From contig PAJV01000013.1 of NCBI GenBank assembly GCA_002706765.1, positions 367,887 to 431,886 of the forward strand: a stretch of 64,000 nucleotides of DNA. Reading direction: 5' to 3'. Of this stretch, positions 1 through 10,140 are shown in pieces. This stretch comes from Gimesia sp. Lineage in GTDB: Bacteria > Planctomycetota > Planctomycetia > Planctomycetales > Planctomycetaceae. Below the pieces are notes generated by a model. It saw only the letters and a list, made by a program, of their open reading frames with translations. It was not told the origin of the DNA and searched no databases. The stretch's first letter is position 1, and every line of letters begins with the position of its first letter. Made by a program: the position numbers and the translations under genes.

Positions 1-982
1 ACCCGGCGACACCGATGTAACCTGCATCGGATCCCAGTTCTGCAAAGTCGATGATCGTGTTTTCGTAGGGGACTTTAAAGGCACGCTGTCTGGCTTCTTC
101 CCGGATGCGCTGCAGGAAGCGCTGTCCGAGTTCAGAGTCCCTGCCACCGAAGGTGACAGCACCGCCAAACAGGATCATGTCCGGGTCAATCGTATGCATG
201 AGTGTCGTTGTTCCCACACCCAGGCACATTGCCGATTCCATGATCAATTCAATTGCCAGTTCGTCCTCCTGTTCAGCCGCCTGTGAGATCAGCAGGGGAG
301 ACAGTTCCTTGCCCCCTTCGATCATCGAGTGGAGCAGTGAGCTGCGTCCTGCATCCAGAAGTTCCTGGCAGTGACGTACCAGCGATTTCCCGCCAGAGTA
401 CGCTTCCAGTGTTCCATATTGTCCCGAATCACACAACCGGCCGTTGGTCATTTGAATAATCATATGCCCGCATTCACCCCCGTGGGAGTGACGACCTTCA
501 ATAATCATCTCATCTATTATAATACCACAACCCACGCCCGTGCCCAGAGTCCAGAGTACCAAGCTGCGTGCCTCGCGGGCTCCCCCGATCCAGTATTCGC
601 CGTAAGCGGCAGCATTGGCGTCGTTTTGATAGATCGTCTTTTTTCCGGAATAATGATCACATACCGTCTGGCGGATCGGAAAACCTTTCCAGGTAGGCAG
701 GTTGGGCGGATCAACCAGTTTACCGCCCGGAATGTCCATGGTACCCGGAGTCGCGATGCCGATGGCTTTGATGTCGTCCATCGTAAACTGGCAGTCTGAA
801 AGCACATCCGTAATCGCCTGGTAGATGTTTTTCAGTCCGGCGTCAACGCCTTTATCCACTTCCGTTTTCGTCTTGCAGAATGCCAGGGACTTGCCATTGT
901 CATCGACGATACCGACTTTGACATTCGTTCCACCAATATCAATGCCGACAAAATAGGGACCATTATGTTTTGCCGGATTCAT
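1..982 (-). CDS. ROK family sugar kinase (glucokinase-like), 3' end cut by window edge
   Basis: Read on the minus strand from ATG at 980-982, the frame stays open to the window edge for about 327 codons, so little is missing. ROK kinases phosphorylate hexoses such as glucose with ATP in the cytoplasm. The ATP-binding motif DIGGTNVKVG lies near residues 15-24, followed by a TPGTMDIPGG segment, the catalytic-Asp region NDANAAAYGE, and the GTGVGCG phosphate loop. The usual zinc signature CxCGxxGCxE reads CDSGQYGTLE, so two of its three cysteines are replaced (Ser and Thr). A purine-rich AGAGGAAC lies about 12 bases before the start. The gene is divergent from the sulfatase. The substrate cannot be told from sequence; an N-acetylglucosamine or mannose kinase is possible. 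Confidence 0.88.
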   Translation of the reverse strand, partial: MNPAKHNGPYFVGIDIGGTNVKVGIVDDNGKSLAFCKTKTEVDKGVDAGLKNIYQAITDVLSDCQFTMDDIKAIGIATPGTMDIPGGKLVDPPNLPTWKGFPIRQTVCDHYSGKKTIYQNDANAAAYGEYWIGGAREARSLVLWTLGTGVGCGIIIDEMIIEGRHSHGGECGHMIIQMTNGRLCDSGQYGTLEAYSGGKSLVRHCQELLDAGRSSLLHSMIEGGKELSPLLISQAAEQEDELAIELIMESAMCLGVGTTTLMHTIDPDMILFGGAVTFGGRDSELGQRFLQRIREEARQRAFKVPYENTIIDFAELGSDAGYIGVAG

Positions 983-1440
983 GCTGGTGTGTGTTCCTCT
1001 GGTCTGGTTTGATTTCTGAAAGCCATTGGTTCCAATGGTCAGGGGTTACGCGGGAGTCGGTTTTCAAAAGTGAATGCCTCCGGACGCAACACGATCCTGC
1101 ATTGACAGGGAGTACTCGAAGTCAGTCAGAGGAAGGTCAGCTGCACACCGGGAAGTATAGCCGAGCAGGCCGGAATGATGCAATCATCAAGCGGCCAAAT
1201 TCAGTTCGGGAACCGTCCGGTTTAAGGCCCAAGAAGCGGTTTCTACTGGATTAAGGTGCGAATTTCTGACGGGGCGGACAGGCCGTCGCACAGCAGATGT
1301 CAGAATGCAGTTCCAGGAACTTTCAGGAAAATCACTCAGCAGAGGCCAAAAATCCTTGGCGCCTCGCTTCAATTGGGACAGGATGAAATGCATGGGTCCT
1401 GCCTGTTTACCACTAATTCTCAACATTTCCGAGGCATGAA
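983..1440. other. Divergent intergenic region, no gene
   Basis: This stretch separates the minus-strand ROK kinase from the plus-strand sulfatase and should hold both promoters. I see only short frames without family resemblance and a small palindrome TGATGCAATCATCA near 1176-1189. No convincing -35/-10 pair stands out. Confidence 0.5.
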
Positions 1441-2913
1441 ATGAGATTTCAACTTCGATTCTTCCTACTCCTGCTGGTTTGCTGTCTGACTGTTCCGGCT
1501 TCCCCGTTACCTGCCGCAGAGCCGCAAGCCGCACGACCTAATATCATATTATGTATGACCGACGATCAGGGCTGGGGCGAAACCGGCTTTATGGGACATC
1601 CGATCCTGAAAACTCCCCACCTGGATGATATGGCTGCCAGCAGCCTGCGACTGGACCGCTTTTATGCAGCTGCTCCCGTCTGTTCTCCCACGCGCGGCAG
1701 CTTTCTTACTGGCAGGCACCCCAACCGCTTTGCCTGCTTCAGCTGGGGGCATACGCTCAGACCGCAGGAAGTTACCGTCGCCGAAGCAGTGAAGTCGGTC
1801 GGTTATACCACAGGGCATTTCGGGAAATGGCACCTGGGTTCCGTCCAGGCAAACAGCCCGGTCTCTCCCGGCAACAGCGGGTTTGATGAATGGGTTTCCA
1901 GTCCCAACTTTTATGAAAACGATCCTTACATGAGCCACAACGGGGTCGTAAAACAACTGAAGGGGGAAAGTTCACGCGTGACCGTGGATGCGGCCCTGGA
2001 TTTCATCAAACAGGCAGACAAAGACAAAAAACCGTTTCTGGCAGTGATCTGGTTTGGGAATCCGCATTTGCCTCACGAAGCCGAGTCTGAACTGCAGGAA
2101 CTCTATCCCGATCAGAAGCCTTACTTCCAAAATTATTTTGGTGAGATCAGCGGCGTCGACCGGGCCATGGGGCATTTACGGGGCCAGCTGAGAGATCTGG
2201 GTCTGGCAGAAAATACACTGCTCTGGTTTACCAGCGATAACGGCCCCCGACCGCCACAGTTCAAAAAAGAGGAAGTACGTTCTCAAGCGACCGGCGGACT
2301 GGCAGGATACAAAGGCAACCTCTGGGAAGGGGGAGTCCGCGTGCCTTCGATCATCGAGTGGCCGGCTGTCATCAAAAAACCGGAGCTCTCAAACGTGCCC
2401 TGCGGTACGATTGATATCTATCCCACCGTCCTGGCCATTACCGGTGCGAAAGTTTCCCATCAGCCTCATCTGGACGGCGTCAGCCTGCTGCCATTAATCG
2501 AAGGACAGATGACGGCCCGCGAAAAGCCGATGGGCTTCTGGACCTACCCGGCAAAAGGACATCCCAAACGCAGTACGGATATTCTGCTGGCGCTGCAGAA
2601 ACAGCAGAAGCCGGGGCAACCCAACCCCGCAGGTCCTGCACCGGATGCAGATGCCGCCAGCCTGGAGACGCAGTATTCCAAAGACGAACTGCCGGGCGCT
2701 GCTGCCCTGGTGGACGGCAATTTCAAACTGTTGAAAATGGAAACCAGACAGGGGAAACCCAAATTCACACTCTATGATCTCGCAAAAGATCCCGGAGAAA
2801 AACAGGATCTGTCCCAGGTGGATCCCCAGAGACTGAAGAAAATGAAAGCCGCTTTAACTGAATGGCAGCATTCGGTCGTCGACAGTTTGAACGGCAAAGA
2901 TTACGCCGATTGA
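1441..2913 (+). CDS. Secreted sulfatase (arylsulfatase family)
   Basis: A 490-residue type I sulfatase that would hydrolyse sulfate esters, probably on algal polysaccharides, outside the cytoplasmic membrane. A signal peptide covers about residues 1-26 (hydrophobic FFLLLLVCCL core, cleavage near PAAEP). The metal site begins with Asp41-Asp42 in CMTDDQGWGE. The catalytic motif is CSPTR at 81-85, where Cys81 would be converted to formylglycine. Further conserved pieces are GHFGKWHLG, FTSDNGP and the NLWEGGVRVP segment before the C-terminal subdomain. The ATG at 1441 has GAGG about 8 bases upstream. Planctomycete genomes carry many such genes. A formylglycine-generating enzyme would be needed and is not in this window. 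The substrate is not predictable from this sequence. Confidence 0.93.
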   Translation: MRFQLRFFLLLLVCCLTVPASPLPAAEPQAARPNIILCMTDDQGWGETGFMGHPILKTPHLDDMAASSLRLDRFYAAAPVCSPTRGSFLTGRHPNRFACFSWGHTLRPQEVTVAEAVKSVGYTTGHFGKWHLGSVQANSPVSPGNSGFDEWVSSPNFYENDPYMSHNGVVKQLKGESSRVTVDAALDFIKQADKDKKPFLAVIWFGNPHLPHEAESELQELYPDQKPYFQNYFGEISGVDRAMGHLRGQLRDLGLAENTLLWFTSDNGPRPPQFKKEEVRSQATGGLAGYKGNLWEGGVRVPSIIEWPAVIKKPELSNVPCGTIDIYPTVLAITGAKVSHQPHLDGVSLLPLIEGQMTAREKPMGFWTYPAKGHPKRSTDILLALQKQQKPGQPNPAGPAPDADAASLETQYSKDELPGAAALVDGNFKLLKMETRQGKPKFTLYDLAKDPGEKQDLSQVDPQRLKKMKAALTEWQHSVVDSLNGKDYAD

Positions 2914-3130
2914 GCATCTGCAGCAGACTCGCACTCAGATGAAGAATCGCTTTTTTCCATCACGGTCGGATTGTTTGATTGCAATTGCGGTGTGGAGTCT
3001 GCAATAATCGAATTTATAAACATTCATAAGGAAATCGAAAGCGGACTCATCATATCATTATATAGTGCAAGTCTGTTTTACCTGCCAGTTTCCCAGACCG
3101 CTTACCTGTCACACTTGATTGAGGAACATT

Positions 3131-4813
3131 ATGAACTCAGGATCTCTCATTCGGCTTTTGAGCCGCTCGTTATTTTCAATGCTCTTGCTGGCCGTCGTCT
3201 GTTCAGGGCCGTTAACTGCTGCTGAGGCGAAAAAAGAGTTGAAGGCCGGAATCATTGGCCTGGATACATCGCACGCGATTGCGTTTACGAAAATGCTGAA
3301 TACGGGAAATCCCGAAGGGGACCTGGCGGGCATTCGTGTGGTCGCCGCTTACCCCAAAGGGAGTCCGGATATTGAATCCAGCACTTCCCGGGTTCCCGGA
3401 TACATTGAGCAGGTCAAAGCGATGGGCGTGGAAATCGTGCCTTCTATCGATGAGCTGTTGAAGAAAGTCGATGTGGTTTTTCTGGAAACCAATGATGGCC
3501 GTCCTCACCTCGAACAGGCGATTCCCGTTTTTCAGGCTGGCAAGCCGGTCTTTATTGATAAGCCGGTCGCTGGATCACTGGTCGATGCCATCGCGCTGTA
3601 TGAACTGTCCGAGAAATATAATACGCCGATGTTTTCTTCTTCATCGCTGCGGTTTGCCAAAGGTGCTCAGCGTCTGCGAAACGGAGAAGAAGGCAAGATT
3701 ACCAAATGCAGCACTCACAGCCCCTGCTCACTGGAAGCGACGCACCCCGATCTGTTCTGGTACGGAATTCATGGCGTCGAAACCCTGTTTACCGTGATGG
3801 GCCCCGGCTGTCAGTCTGTAAAACGTACTGTCAGCAATGCCGACCGTGATGAAGTCGCCGGCAAGTGGGCAGGCGGACGGGAAGGTCATTTCACCGGCGT
3901 TCGTAAAGGAACCCCGAAAGGATACGGCGGAACCGCGGTAGGGGAAAACGGTGAAGTCGCCGTAGGGGGCTACGATGGCTATAAGCCACTGCTGGTCGAG
4001 ATTGCCAAATTCTTCCGCTCCGGTAAAGCACCCGTCAGTCCTGAAGAAACACTTGAAATCTACACCTTTATGGAAGCCGCCGACGAAAGTAAACGTCAGG
4101 GGGGAGCCGAAGTCACGCTCGCCAGCGTTTATGAAAAAGCAGAAAAAGAAGCACATGCCAAACTGAAGAAACTGGATCTGGCAGATGCCGGCAGCGCCGC
4201 TCCCGATAACACACTGACTGCTGCAGAAAAAGAAGCAGGCTGGAAACTGCTGTTCAACGGCAAAGATTATTCAGGCTGGAAATGCAATAACGGCAAACCG
4301 ATTGACGCTCCGATTGAAGATGGCGCGCTGGTCCCCTATAAGTCGGGTGGTTACCTGATCGTGTATGATAAACCCTTCGCTGATTTCAAATTCAAATGCG
4401 ATGTGAAGATGCCCGAAGAATGTAACTCGGGAATTTTCTTCCGGGTAGGTGATCTTAAAAATCCGGTGCAGACCGGTTTCGAAGCACAGGTACTCACGGG
4501 TGAAGGAACGGGCATGCACGACTTCGGTGCGATCTACGATCTGGTTGCTCCTTCCGTCAATCGTGCCAGCAAACCGGGTGAGTGGACGAATATCGAGATT
4601 ACCTGCAATGGCCCTCATGTCTCCGTCGCCGTCAACAATGAGATCGTTGCCAAACTGAATGCCGACGAGTGGACCGAGCCGGGGAAACGCCTCGATGGTT
4701 CCGATCACAAATTCAAAGACGCCGTCAAAGACTTTCCCCGCAAAGGTTACCTGGGATTTCAGGATCACGGGCACAAAGTCTGGTATAAGAATGTAAAGTT
4801 GCTCGCACTGTAA
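3131..4813 (+). CDS. Fusion of Gfo/Idh/MocA-like oxidoreductase and DUF1080 (3-keto-glycoside hydrolase-like) domain, exported
   Basis: A 560-residue protein. I start at ATG 3131, just after GAGGAAC; an in-frame TTG at 3119 is less likely. A signal peptide (LFSMLLLAVVCSGPLTAAEA) ends near residue 33. The first domain, roughly 38-350, is Gfo/Idh/MocA-like. Its Rossmann loop reads GIIGLDTSHA rather than GxGxxG, while the KPVFIDKPVAGS segment keeps the usual EKP-type lysine (here DKP). The second domain, roughly 375-560, is DUF1080/PF06439: WKLLFNGKDYSGWK, then CNSGIFFRVGD and GYLGFQDHGHKVWYKNVKL at the end. DUF1080 proteins include 3-keto-disaccharide hydrolases, and Gfo/Idh enzymes can make 3-keto sugars, so the two domains may act in sequence. 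That is an inference. The weak nucleotide motif leaves open that the first domain only binds sugar. Confidence 0.85.
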   Translation: MNSGSLIRLLSRSLFSMLLLAVVCSGPLTAAEAKKELKAGIIGLDTSHAIAFTKMLNTGNPEGDLAGIRVVAAYPKGSPDIESSTSRVPGYIEQVKAMGVEIVPSIDELLKKVDVVFLETNDGRPHLEQAIPVFQAGKPVFIDKPVAGSLVDAIALYELSEKYNTPMFSSSSLRFAKGAQRLRNGEEGKITKCSTHSPCSLEATHPDLFWYGIHGVETLFTVMGPGCQSVKRTVSNADRDEVAGKWAGGREGHFTGVRKGTPKGYGGTAVGENGEVAVGGYDGYKPLLVEIAKFFRSGKAPVSPEETLEIYTFMEAADESKRQGGAEVTLASVYEKAEKEAHAKLKKLDLADAGSAAPDNTLTAAEKEAGWKLLFNGKDYSGWKCNNGKPIDAPIEDGALVPYKSGGYLIVYDKPFADFKFKCDVKMPEECNSGIFFRVGDLKNPVQTGFEAQVLTGEGTGMHDFGAIYDLVAPSVNRASKPGEWTNIEITCNGPHVSVAVNNEIVAKLNADEWTEPGKRLDGSDHKFKDAVKDFPRKGYLGFQDHGHKVWYKNVKLLAL

Positions 4814-4853
4814 GCCGAAATTAACATTAGTAAGAAATAAACAGAGTTACCCG

Positions 4854-4890
4854 CCACCTGAAAGCACAGAGTTTTTCAGGTGGTTTTTTT
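4854..4890 (+). terminator. Rho-independent terminator after the oxidoreductase/DUF1080 gene
   Basis: CCACCTGAAA (4854-4863) pairs perfectly with TTTCAGGTGG (4874-4883) and is followed by a run of seven T. It lies 40 bases after the stop codon at 4813 and separates this gene from the nqr locus. Confidence 0.88.
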
Positions 4891-5256
4891 ATGCAGACCA
4901 CGCAGCTCCTGAGGGTGGTTTGTGTTCCCGGTGAGTGCCGGCGAGATGGAATTGAGCGATCCTCTGGCCGGTTCTCACTAATGGGAATCAGGGAAAACAT
5001 GAGAGTTTGAACTACGAATCGAAATTTTCTGATGCAGAATCGAAAATGATCTATTTTGTACCTTGCTTTCACTACAAAAAGGGGGGGATCTGTGTAAAAT
5101 AGCCGCGAATTATTGGGCAACCAGATGGGTTGCGCCTATAAAGATGCAGAGAACTTCCAGAATGTCTGTCGTGTTTTGAACAGCGTTCAGATGGTTTTTT
5201 AAACCACATCAGGCGAGTCAAACGAGAAAACTCGTGATATTCAGGTTCATAATTCA
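4891..5256. other. Leader/promoter region of the nqr locus, no gene
   Basis: About 365 bases without a supportable gene between the terminator and nqrA. It should hold the nqr promoter, but the best hexamers seen (TTGCTT 5063 and TAAAAT 5095) are 26 bases apart, too far for a normal sigma-70 site. A G7 run sits at 5081-5087. Confidence 0.45.
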
Positions 5257-6603
5257 ATGATTACTATTAAAAAAGGGCTGGATCTGCCAATCGCAGGCGC
5301 GCCTTCTGCTTTGATCGAAAACGGGCCGTTTGTTCGATCGGTTGCTCTGATTGGCCCTGATTATATTGGTATGAAACCCACGCTGGCTGTTGAAGTTGGC
5401 GACACTGTCAAAAAAGGGCAGTTACTTTTCAGCGATAAAAAAACCGAAGGCGTGTTCTATACAGCGCCGGTTGCCGGAAAAATCGCGGAAATCAATCGTG
5501 GTGCCAAACGCGCTTTTCAATCGATGGTGATTGAAGTAGAAGGTGATGGCGAAGAAACTTTCACTTCCTACGGCGACAGCGACCTCACCAGCCTGACACG
5601 CGAGCAGGTACAGGACAATCTGCTGAAATCCGGTCTGTGGACCAGCCTGCGAACCCGCCCTTACAGTCGTGTTCCTTCGCCGGAAACCACCCCACATTCC
5701 ATTTTTGTAACCGCCATCGACACCAATCCGCTCGCGCCACCTCCCGAAGTGGTGTTGAGTGAAGAGCCCCGGGCATTCACTCAGGGACTGCAGGTTCTGA
5801 AGTCACTGACGGAAGGCAAGCTGTATCTGTGCAAGGCTCCCGGCACGAATCTGCCTGGTCTGGAACTGGATTTCGTGACGGTAGAAGAATTCGGCGGACC
5901 CCATCCTGCAGGGCTGGTCGGCACACACATTCACTTCCTGGATCCTGTCAACGAAAAGAAAACAGTCTGGTACATCAACTACCAGGACGTGATTGCGATT
6001 GGAAAACTGTTTGCCACCGGTAAACTCTCTTCTGAACGGGTGATCTCAATAGCAGGTCCTGTCGTGAAAGAACCTAAACTGGTCAGGACCGTAATGGGGG
6101 CCAGTATCACTGACCTGGTTGAAGGCAACCTGGAAGGCGATATGGATCGCCTGATTTCCGGCTCCGCGCTTTCCGGACGTACAGCACAGGGGCCGTTTGC
6201 TTACCTAGGGCGTTATGCCTTGCAGGTTACTGCACTTAAAGAAGGCACACATCGGGACTTTCTGGGATGGATGGGACCTGGTTTCAACAAATTTTCTGTT
6301 GTTCCCGTATTCGCTTCGTCCTGGGTCGGGCAGGGCAAAAAGGTTGCGTTCACCACATCAACCGAAGGCAGTAAGCGAGCCATGATTCCCATCGGGACTT
6401 ATGAAAAAGTGATGCCTCTGGATATCCTGCCAACATTCCTCCTGCGTGCCCTGATTACAGAAGATACCGAACAGGCAAAACAGCTGGGTTGCCTGGAACT
6501 TGATGAAGAAGATCTGTCGTTATGCACGTTTGTCTGCCCGGGCAAATACAACTATGGGTCTCTGTTGCGTAAGAGTTTGACAACAATTGAAGTAGAAGGC
6601 TAA
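5257..6603 (+). CDS. nqrA: Na+-translocating NADH:quinone reductase subunit A
   Basis: A 448-residue NqrA, the cytoplasmic, peripheral subunit of the sodium pump that passes electrons from NADH to ubiquinone or menaquinone and exports Na+. The start [15 protein letters not shown], the lipoyl-like segment [15 protein letters not shown], the [13 protein letters not shown] region and the C-terminal [13 protein letters not shown] stretch are all typical of the family. Length is as usual. It opens an eight-gene locus in the order nqrABCDEF-apbE-nqrM. Unlike its tightly packed neighbours, it is followed by a 218-base gap before nqrB. Confidence 0.96.
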   Translation: MITIKKGLDLPIAGAPSALIENGPFVRSVALIGPDYIGMKPTLAVEVGDTVKKGQLLFSDKKTEGVFYTAPVAGKIAEINRGAKRAFQSMVIEVEGDGEETFTSYGDSDLTSLTREQVQDNLLKSGLWTSLRTRPYSRVPSPETTPHSIFVTAIDTNPLAPPPEVVLSEEPRAFTQGLQVLKSLTEGKLYLCKAPGTNLPGLELDFVTVEEFGGPHPAGLVGTHIHFLDPVNEKKTVWYINYQDVIAIGKLFATGKLSSERVISIAGPVVKEPKLVRTVMGASITDLVEGNLEGDMDRLISGSALSGRTAQGPFAYLGRYALQVTALKEGTHRDFLGWMGPGFNKFSVVPVFASSWVGQGKKVAFTTSTEGSKRAMIPIGTYEKVMPLDILPTFLLRALITEDTEQAKQLGCLELDEEDLSLCTFVCPGKYNYGSLLRKSLTTIEVEG

Positions 6604-6821
6604 GTTCGGGTCTCCCCGGGAAGGGGGCGCCAGGACTGGATGAGCTGGCCTGCAGGTAAGTGACTGTTTGCCTGATCGATAAAAAATATTGAAAGACGTA
6701 AACCCCAGTTGTCAGGTGCGAAGCCGGTCGGCTTCCTTTGGCAATCGATTATTAGTCAAAGCCGGTGGTGTCCTGGCAGACTATGTTTCGGGGGCATCAA
6801 ACAAGAAAGATAAACCACGAA
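6604..6821. other. nqrA-nqrB spacer with an RNA hairpin
   Basis: This 218-base gap interrupts the otherwise compact nqr operon. It contains the perfect hairpin GAAGCC-GGTC-GGCTTC at 6720-6735 and no run of T, so it looks like a processing or stability element rather than a terminator. An in-frame GTG at 6765 could extend nqrB, but the added 19 residues do not resemble the family. Confidence 0.45.
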
Positions 6822-8066
6822 ATGAAGCCGTTACGAAATCTTCTTGATAAAGTACACCCCCTCTTCGATAAAGGGGGTAAGTTCGAGAAGCTTTACCCAC
6901 TCTATGAAGCGCAAGATACGTTTCTATATACTCCGGGTGAAGTGACCCACGAAGCCTCACACGTGCGTGACTCGATCGATTTGAAACGCATGATGAGTAT
7001 GGTGATCGTAGCTTTGATCCCCTGTGTTTTCATGGCGATGTACAACACGGGCTATCAGGCAAATGCCGCGATGAGCGCCATGGGCATCGATAGTGTGCCC
7101 GGCTGGCGTGGCGCGGTGATGGCCGCCATTGGTGTGACTCCCGAAGCCGGCAGCCTGGTTTCCAACCTGGTCCACGGTGCCCTGTACTTTCTGCCGGTCT
7201 ATATTGTCTGTATGGCCGTCGGCGGTGCTTGGGAAGGCCTGTTCTGCATCATTCGTCGGCATGAGATCAACGAAGGCTTCCTGGTCACCGGGATGCTGTT
7301 TCCGCTCACTCTGCCTCCCACGATTCCACTCTGGCAGGTGGCGCTGGGCATTAGTTTCGGTGTGGTCGTCGGTAAGGAAATCTTTGGGGGAACCGGTAAG
7401 AACTTCCTCAACCCGGCCTTAACTGCCCGGGCCTTTTTATACTTTGCCTATCCGGCTCAGATCGTGGGCGACACGGTCTGGACTGCCGTCGATGGCTTCA
7501 GCGGTGCGACTTCTCTGGGGCAGCTGGCAGTGGCCACTCCCGAAGTCGGCATGAAAGCGATTACCAATTCTGTTGCTGATGGCGGCCTGGGAATCACCTG
7601 GATGCAGGCCTTCATGGGACAGATTCAGGGTTCCATGGGTGAGACCTCGACATTTGCCTGTCTGCTGGGCGCGATCTTCCTGATTCTGGCAGGCATCGGG
7701 TCCTGGCGGGTGATGGCTGGTGTGCTGGTCGGTGCGATGGGGCTTTCTCTGCTGCTGTACATGATCGGCAGTAACACGAACGCCATGTTCGCGATGCCTC
7801 CCCAATGGCATCTGGTGGTCGGGGGACTGGCCTTTGGCCTGGTCTTTATGGCGACCGATCCGGTCTCTGCCGCGATGACCGATACTGGTCGCTGGTATTA
7901 TGGAATTTTGATTGGTGGTATGACGATCCTGATTCGGGTTGTCAATCCGGCGTATCCAGAGGGGATCATGCTGGCCATTCTGTTCGGGAATGTCTTTGCA
8001 CCTCTGATTGACTACTACGTTGTTCAAGCAAACATTAAAAGAAGGTTGGCGCGAAATGTCGCGTGA
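6822..8066 (+). CDS. nqrB: Na+-translocating NADH:quinone reductase subunit B
   Basis: A 414-residue integral membrane subunit with about ten hydrophobic helices. It carries a covalent FMN and a riboflavin site and forms part of the Na+ path. I start at ATG 6822 because [15 protein letters not shown] is the family N-terminus; longer starts add unrelated sequence. The FMN attachment motif SGATSLG is present, with the acceptor threonine at about residue 230. [19 protein letters not shown] and [18 protein letters not shown] are further family blocks. The 3' end overlaps nqrC by 11 bases. The FMN would be attached by the ApbE encoded downstream. Confidence 0.96.
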   Translation: MKPLRNLLDKVHPLFDKGGKFEKLYPLYEAQDTFLYTPGEVTHEASHVRDSIDLKRMMSMVIVALIPCVFMAMYNTGYQANAAMSAMGIDSVPGWRGAVMAAIGVTPEAGSLVSNLVHGALYFLPVYIVCMAVGGAWEGLFCIIRRHEINEGFLVTGMLFPLTLPPTIPLWQVALGISFGVVVGKEIFGGTGKNFLNPALTARAFLYFAYPAQIVGDTVWTAVDGFSGATSLGQLAVATPEVGMKAITNSVADGGLGITWMQAFMGQIQGSMGETSTFACLLGAIFLILAGIGSWRVMAGVLVGAMGLSLLLYMIGSNTNAMFAMPPQWHLVVGGLAFGLVFMATDPVSAAMTDTGRWYYGILIGGMTILIRVVNPAYPEGIMLAILFGNVFAPLIDYYVVQANIKRRLARNVA

Positions 8067-8856
8067 TTCAATAGGATTCACATTTATGGTGTCGGCCGCG
8101 TTGTGTGTGGCCTGCTCGATTCTCGTCTCCGGGGCTGCGGTCGGACTGCGCAGCAAGCAGGAACTGAATAAAGAAAACGAGCGCAAAAAAAACATTCTCT
8201 CCGCTGCCGGACTGATTCAGCCCGGGGATGGAGCAGATGTGAGAAAAATTTACGATGAGCGAGTCAAAGGCATCATCGTCGATTTGAACACCGGCGAAGT
8301 TGTCACCGACGACAAAGCCCTGTTTCCTGATCCGCAGGAATATGATCAGAAGGCAGCCGCCGATAATCCCAAGATGAGTATGAAACTGGATTCCACACAG
8401 GATCTGGCCGGTATTAAACGCCGCGAAAACTATTCCTGGGTCTATCACATTTATGATGAAAACGGAAAACTGTCTCAGTACGTGTTGCCGATTCGGGGCA
8501 AAGGACTCTGGTCTACCCTCTGGGGCTTTCTGGCACTGGAAACAGACTTGACGACGGTTGCCGGTCTGACCTTCTATGAACATGGCGAAACACCGGGCCT
8601 CGGCGGTGAAGTTGATAATCCCAAGTGGAAATCACAATGGATTGGCAAAGAAGCCTATGCGAACGACTTTCAGCCTGACCTGGAAGTGATTAAGGGAACG
8701 GTCAATCCACAGTCTCCGAATGCCATTCATGAAGTCGACGGCCTGTCCGGTGCGACGATTACCTCGCGCGGCGTCACACACCTGCTGGATTTCTGGCTGG
8801 GTGATTTAGGGTTTAAACCTTATCTCGAACGCGTTCGAGAAAAGGAGGAAAAATAA
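8056..8856 (+). CDS. nqrC: Na+-translocating NADH:quinone reductase subunit C
   Basis: A 266-residue subunit with one N-terminal membrane helix ([20 protein letters not shown]) and a periplasmic FMN-binding domain. ATG 8056 has GAAGG at 8041-8045 and gives the usual [10 protein letters not shown] start; a longer frame from 8008 would overlap nqrB by 59 bases and is less likely. The FMN attachment motif [10 protein letters not shown] lies near the C-terminus with the acceptor threonine at about residue 234. [14 protein letters not shown] is a conserved block of the family. Electrons pass through this FMN between the NqrD/E iron site and NqrB. The gene is two bases from nqrD and is translated within the operon. 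Confidence 0.95.
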   Translation: MSRDSIGFTFMVSAALCVACSILVSGAAVGLRSKQELNKENERKKNILSAAGLIQPGDGADVRKIYDERVKGIIVDLNTGEVVTDDKALFPDPQEYDQKAAADNPKMSMKLDSTQDLAGIKRRENYSWVYHIYDENGKLSQYVLPIRGKGLWSTLWGFLALETDLTTVAGLTFYEHGETPGLGGEVDNPKWKSQWIGKEAYANDFQPDLEVIKGTVNPQSPNAIHEVDGLSGATITSRGVTHLLDFWLGDLGFKPYLERVREKEEK

Positions 8857-8858
8857 CG

Positions 8859-9482
<624 letters not shown>

Positions 9483-9483
9483 C

Positions 9484-10095
9484 ATGTGGGAACATTATCT
9501 GAGCCTGTTTATCAAGTGTCTCTTCGTCGAGAACCTGGCGCTGGCCTTCTTCCTGGGGATGTGTACCTTTCTGGCCGTTTCCAAGAACGTGAAAACGGCC
9601 ATGGGTCTGGGGATCGCCGTGATCGTGATTCAGACCATCACCGTGCCCGTGAATAATGTGATCTATCAGCATCTGCTGAAAAAAGGAGCACTGGCCTGGG
9701 CCGGTTACCCGAATGTTGACCTGACGTTTGTCGGTCTGATCTGTTATATCGGCGTGATTGCCGCGATGGTACAGATCCTGGAAATGACTCTGGATCGCTA
9801 TGTTCCGGCACTTTATAACTCACTGGGGATTTTCCTTCCGCTGATTACCGTGAACTGTGCGATCCTCGGTGGGACGCTGTTTATGGTCGAGCGGGATTAT
9901 AACTTCCCTGAAAGCTGTGTGTTTGGTTTTGGTTCCGGAGTGGGCTGGGCCCTGGCGATTGTCGCACTGGCAGGCGTACGCGAAAAAATGAAATACAGTG
10001 ACATACCACCTGGTTTACGCGGGCTGGGCATCACGTTCATTACCGTGGGACTGATGGCGATGGCCTTTATGGCCTTCTCCGGTATCCAACTGTAA
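9484..10095 (+). CDS. nqrE: Na+-translocating NADH:quinone reductase subunit E
   Basis: A 203-residue membrane subunit, sister to NqrD. ATG 9484 follows the strong ribosome site GAGGAGG (9471-9477), which lies inside the end of nqrD; the family start [11 protein letters not shown] supports this choice over the upstream in-frame codon at 9469. The iron-binding cysteines are in [13 protein letters not shown] (Cys27) and [14 protein letters not shown]. Only one base separates it from the nqrD stop, so translation is probably coupled. The topology is expected to be inverted relative to NqrD. Confidence 0.95.
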   Translation: MWEHYLSLFIKCLFVENLALAFFLGMCTFLAVSKNVKTAMGLGIAVIVIQTITVPVNNVIYQHLLKKGALAWAGYPNVDLTFVGLICYIGVIAAMVQILEMTLDRYVPALYNSLGIFLPLITVNCAILGGTLFMVERDYNFPESCVFGFGSGVGWALAIVALAGVREKMKYSDIPPGLRGLGITFITVGLMAMAFMAFSGIQL

Positions 10096-10140
10096 GACTT
10101 CACTAGATTACTGACTTTTTAGAGCGGTCGACGTTTCATC

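Noticed and set aside
371-799. Plus-strand frame of 142 codons near the window start
   Set aside because: It lies opposite the well-supported ROK kinase and has no domain resemblance.
3119-3130. Upstream TTG start for the oxidoreductase/DUF1080 gene
   Set aside because: ATG 3131 directly follows GAGGAAC and gives a normal signal peptide; the TTG overlaps that ribosome site.
5063-5100. Promoter of nqrA from TTGCTT and TAAAAT
   Set aside because: Spacing of 26 bases is far outside the normal 16-18 range.
7437-8195. 252-codon open frame opposite nqrB/nqrC
   Set aside because: Low-complexity, His/Gln-rich translation opposite two certain genes; no ribosome site.
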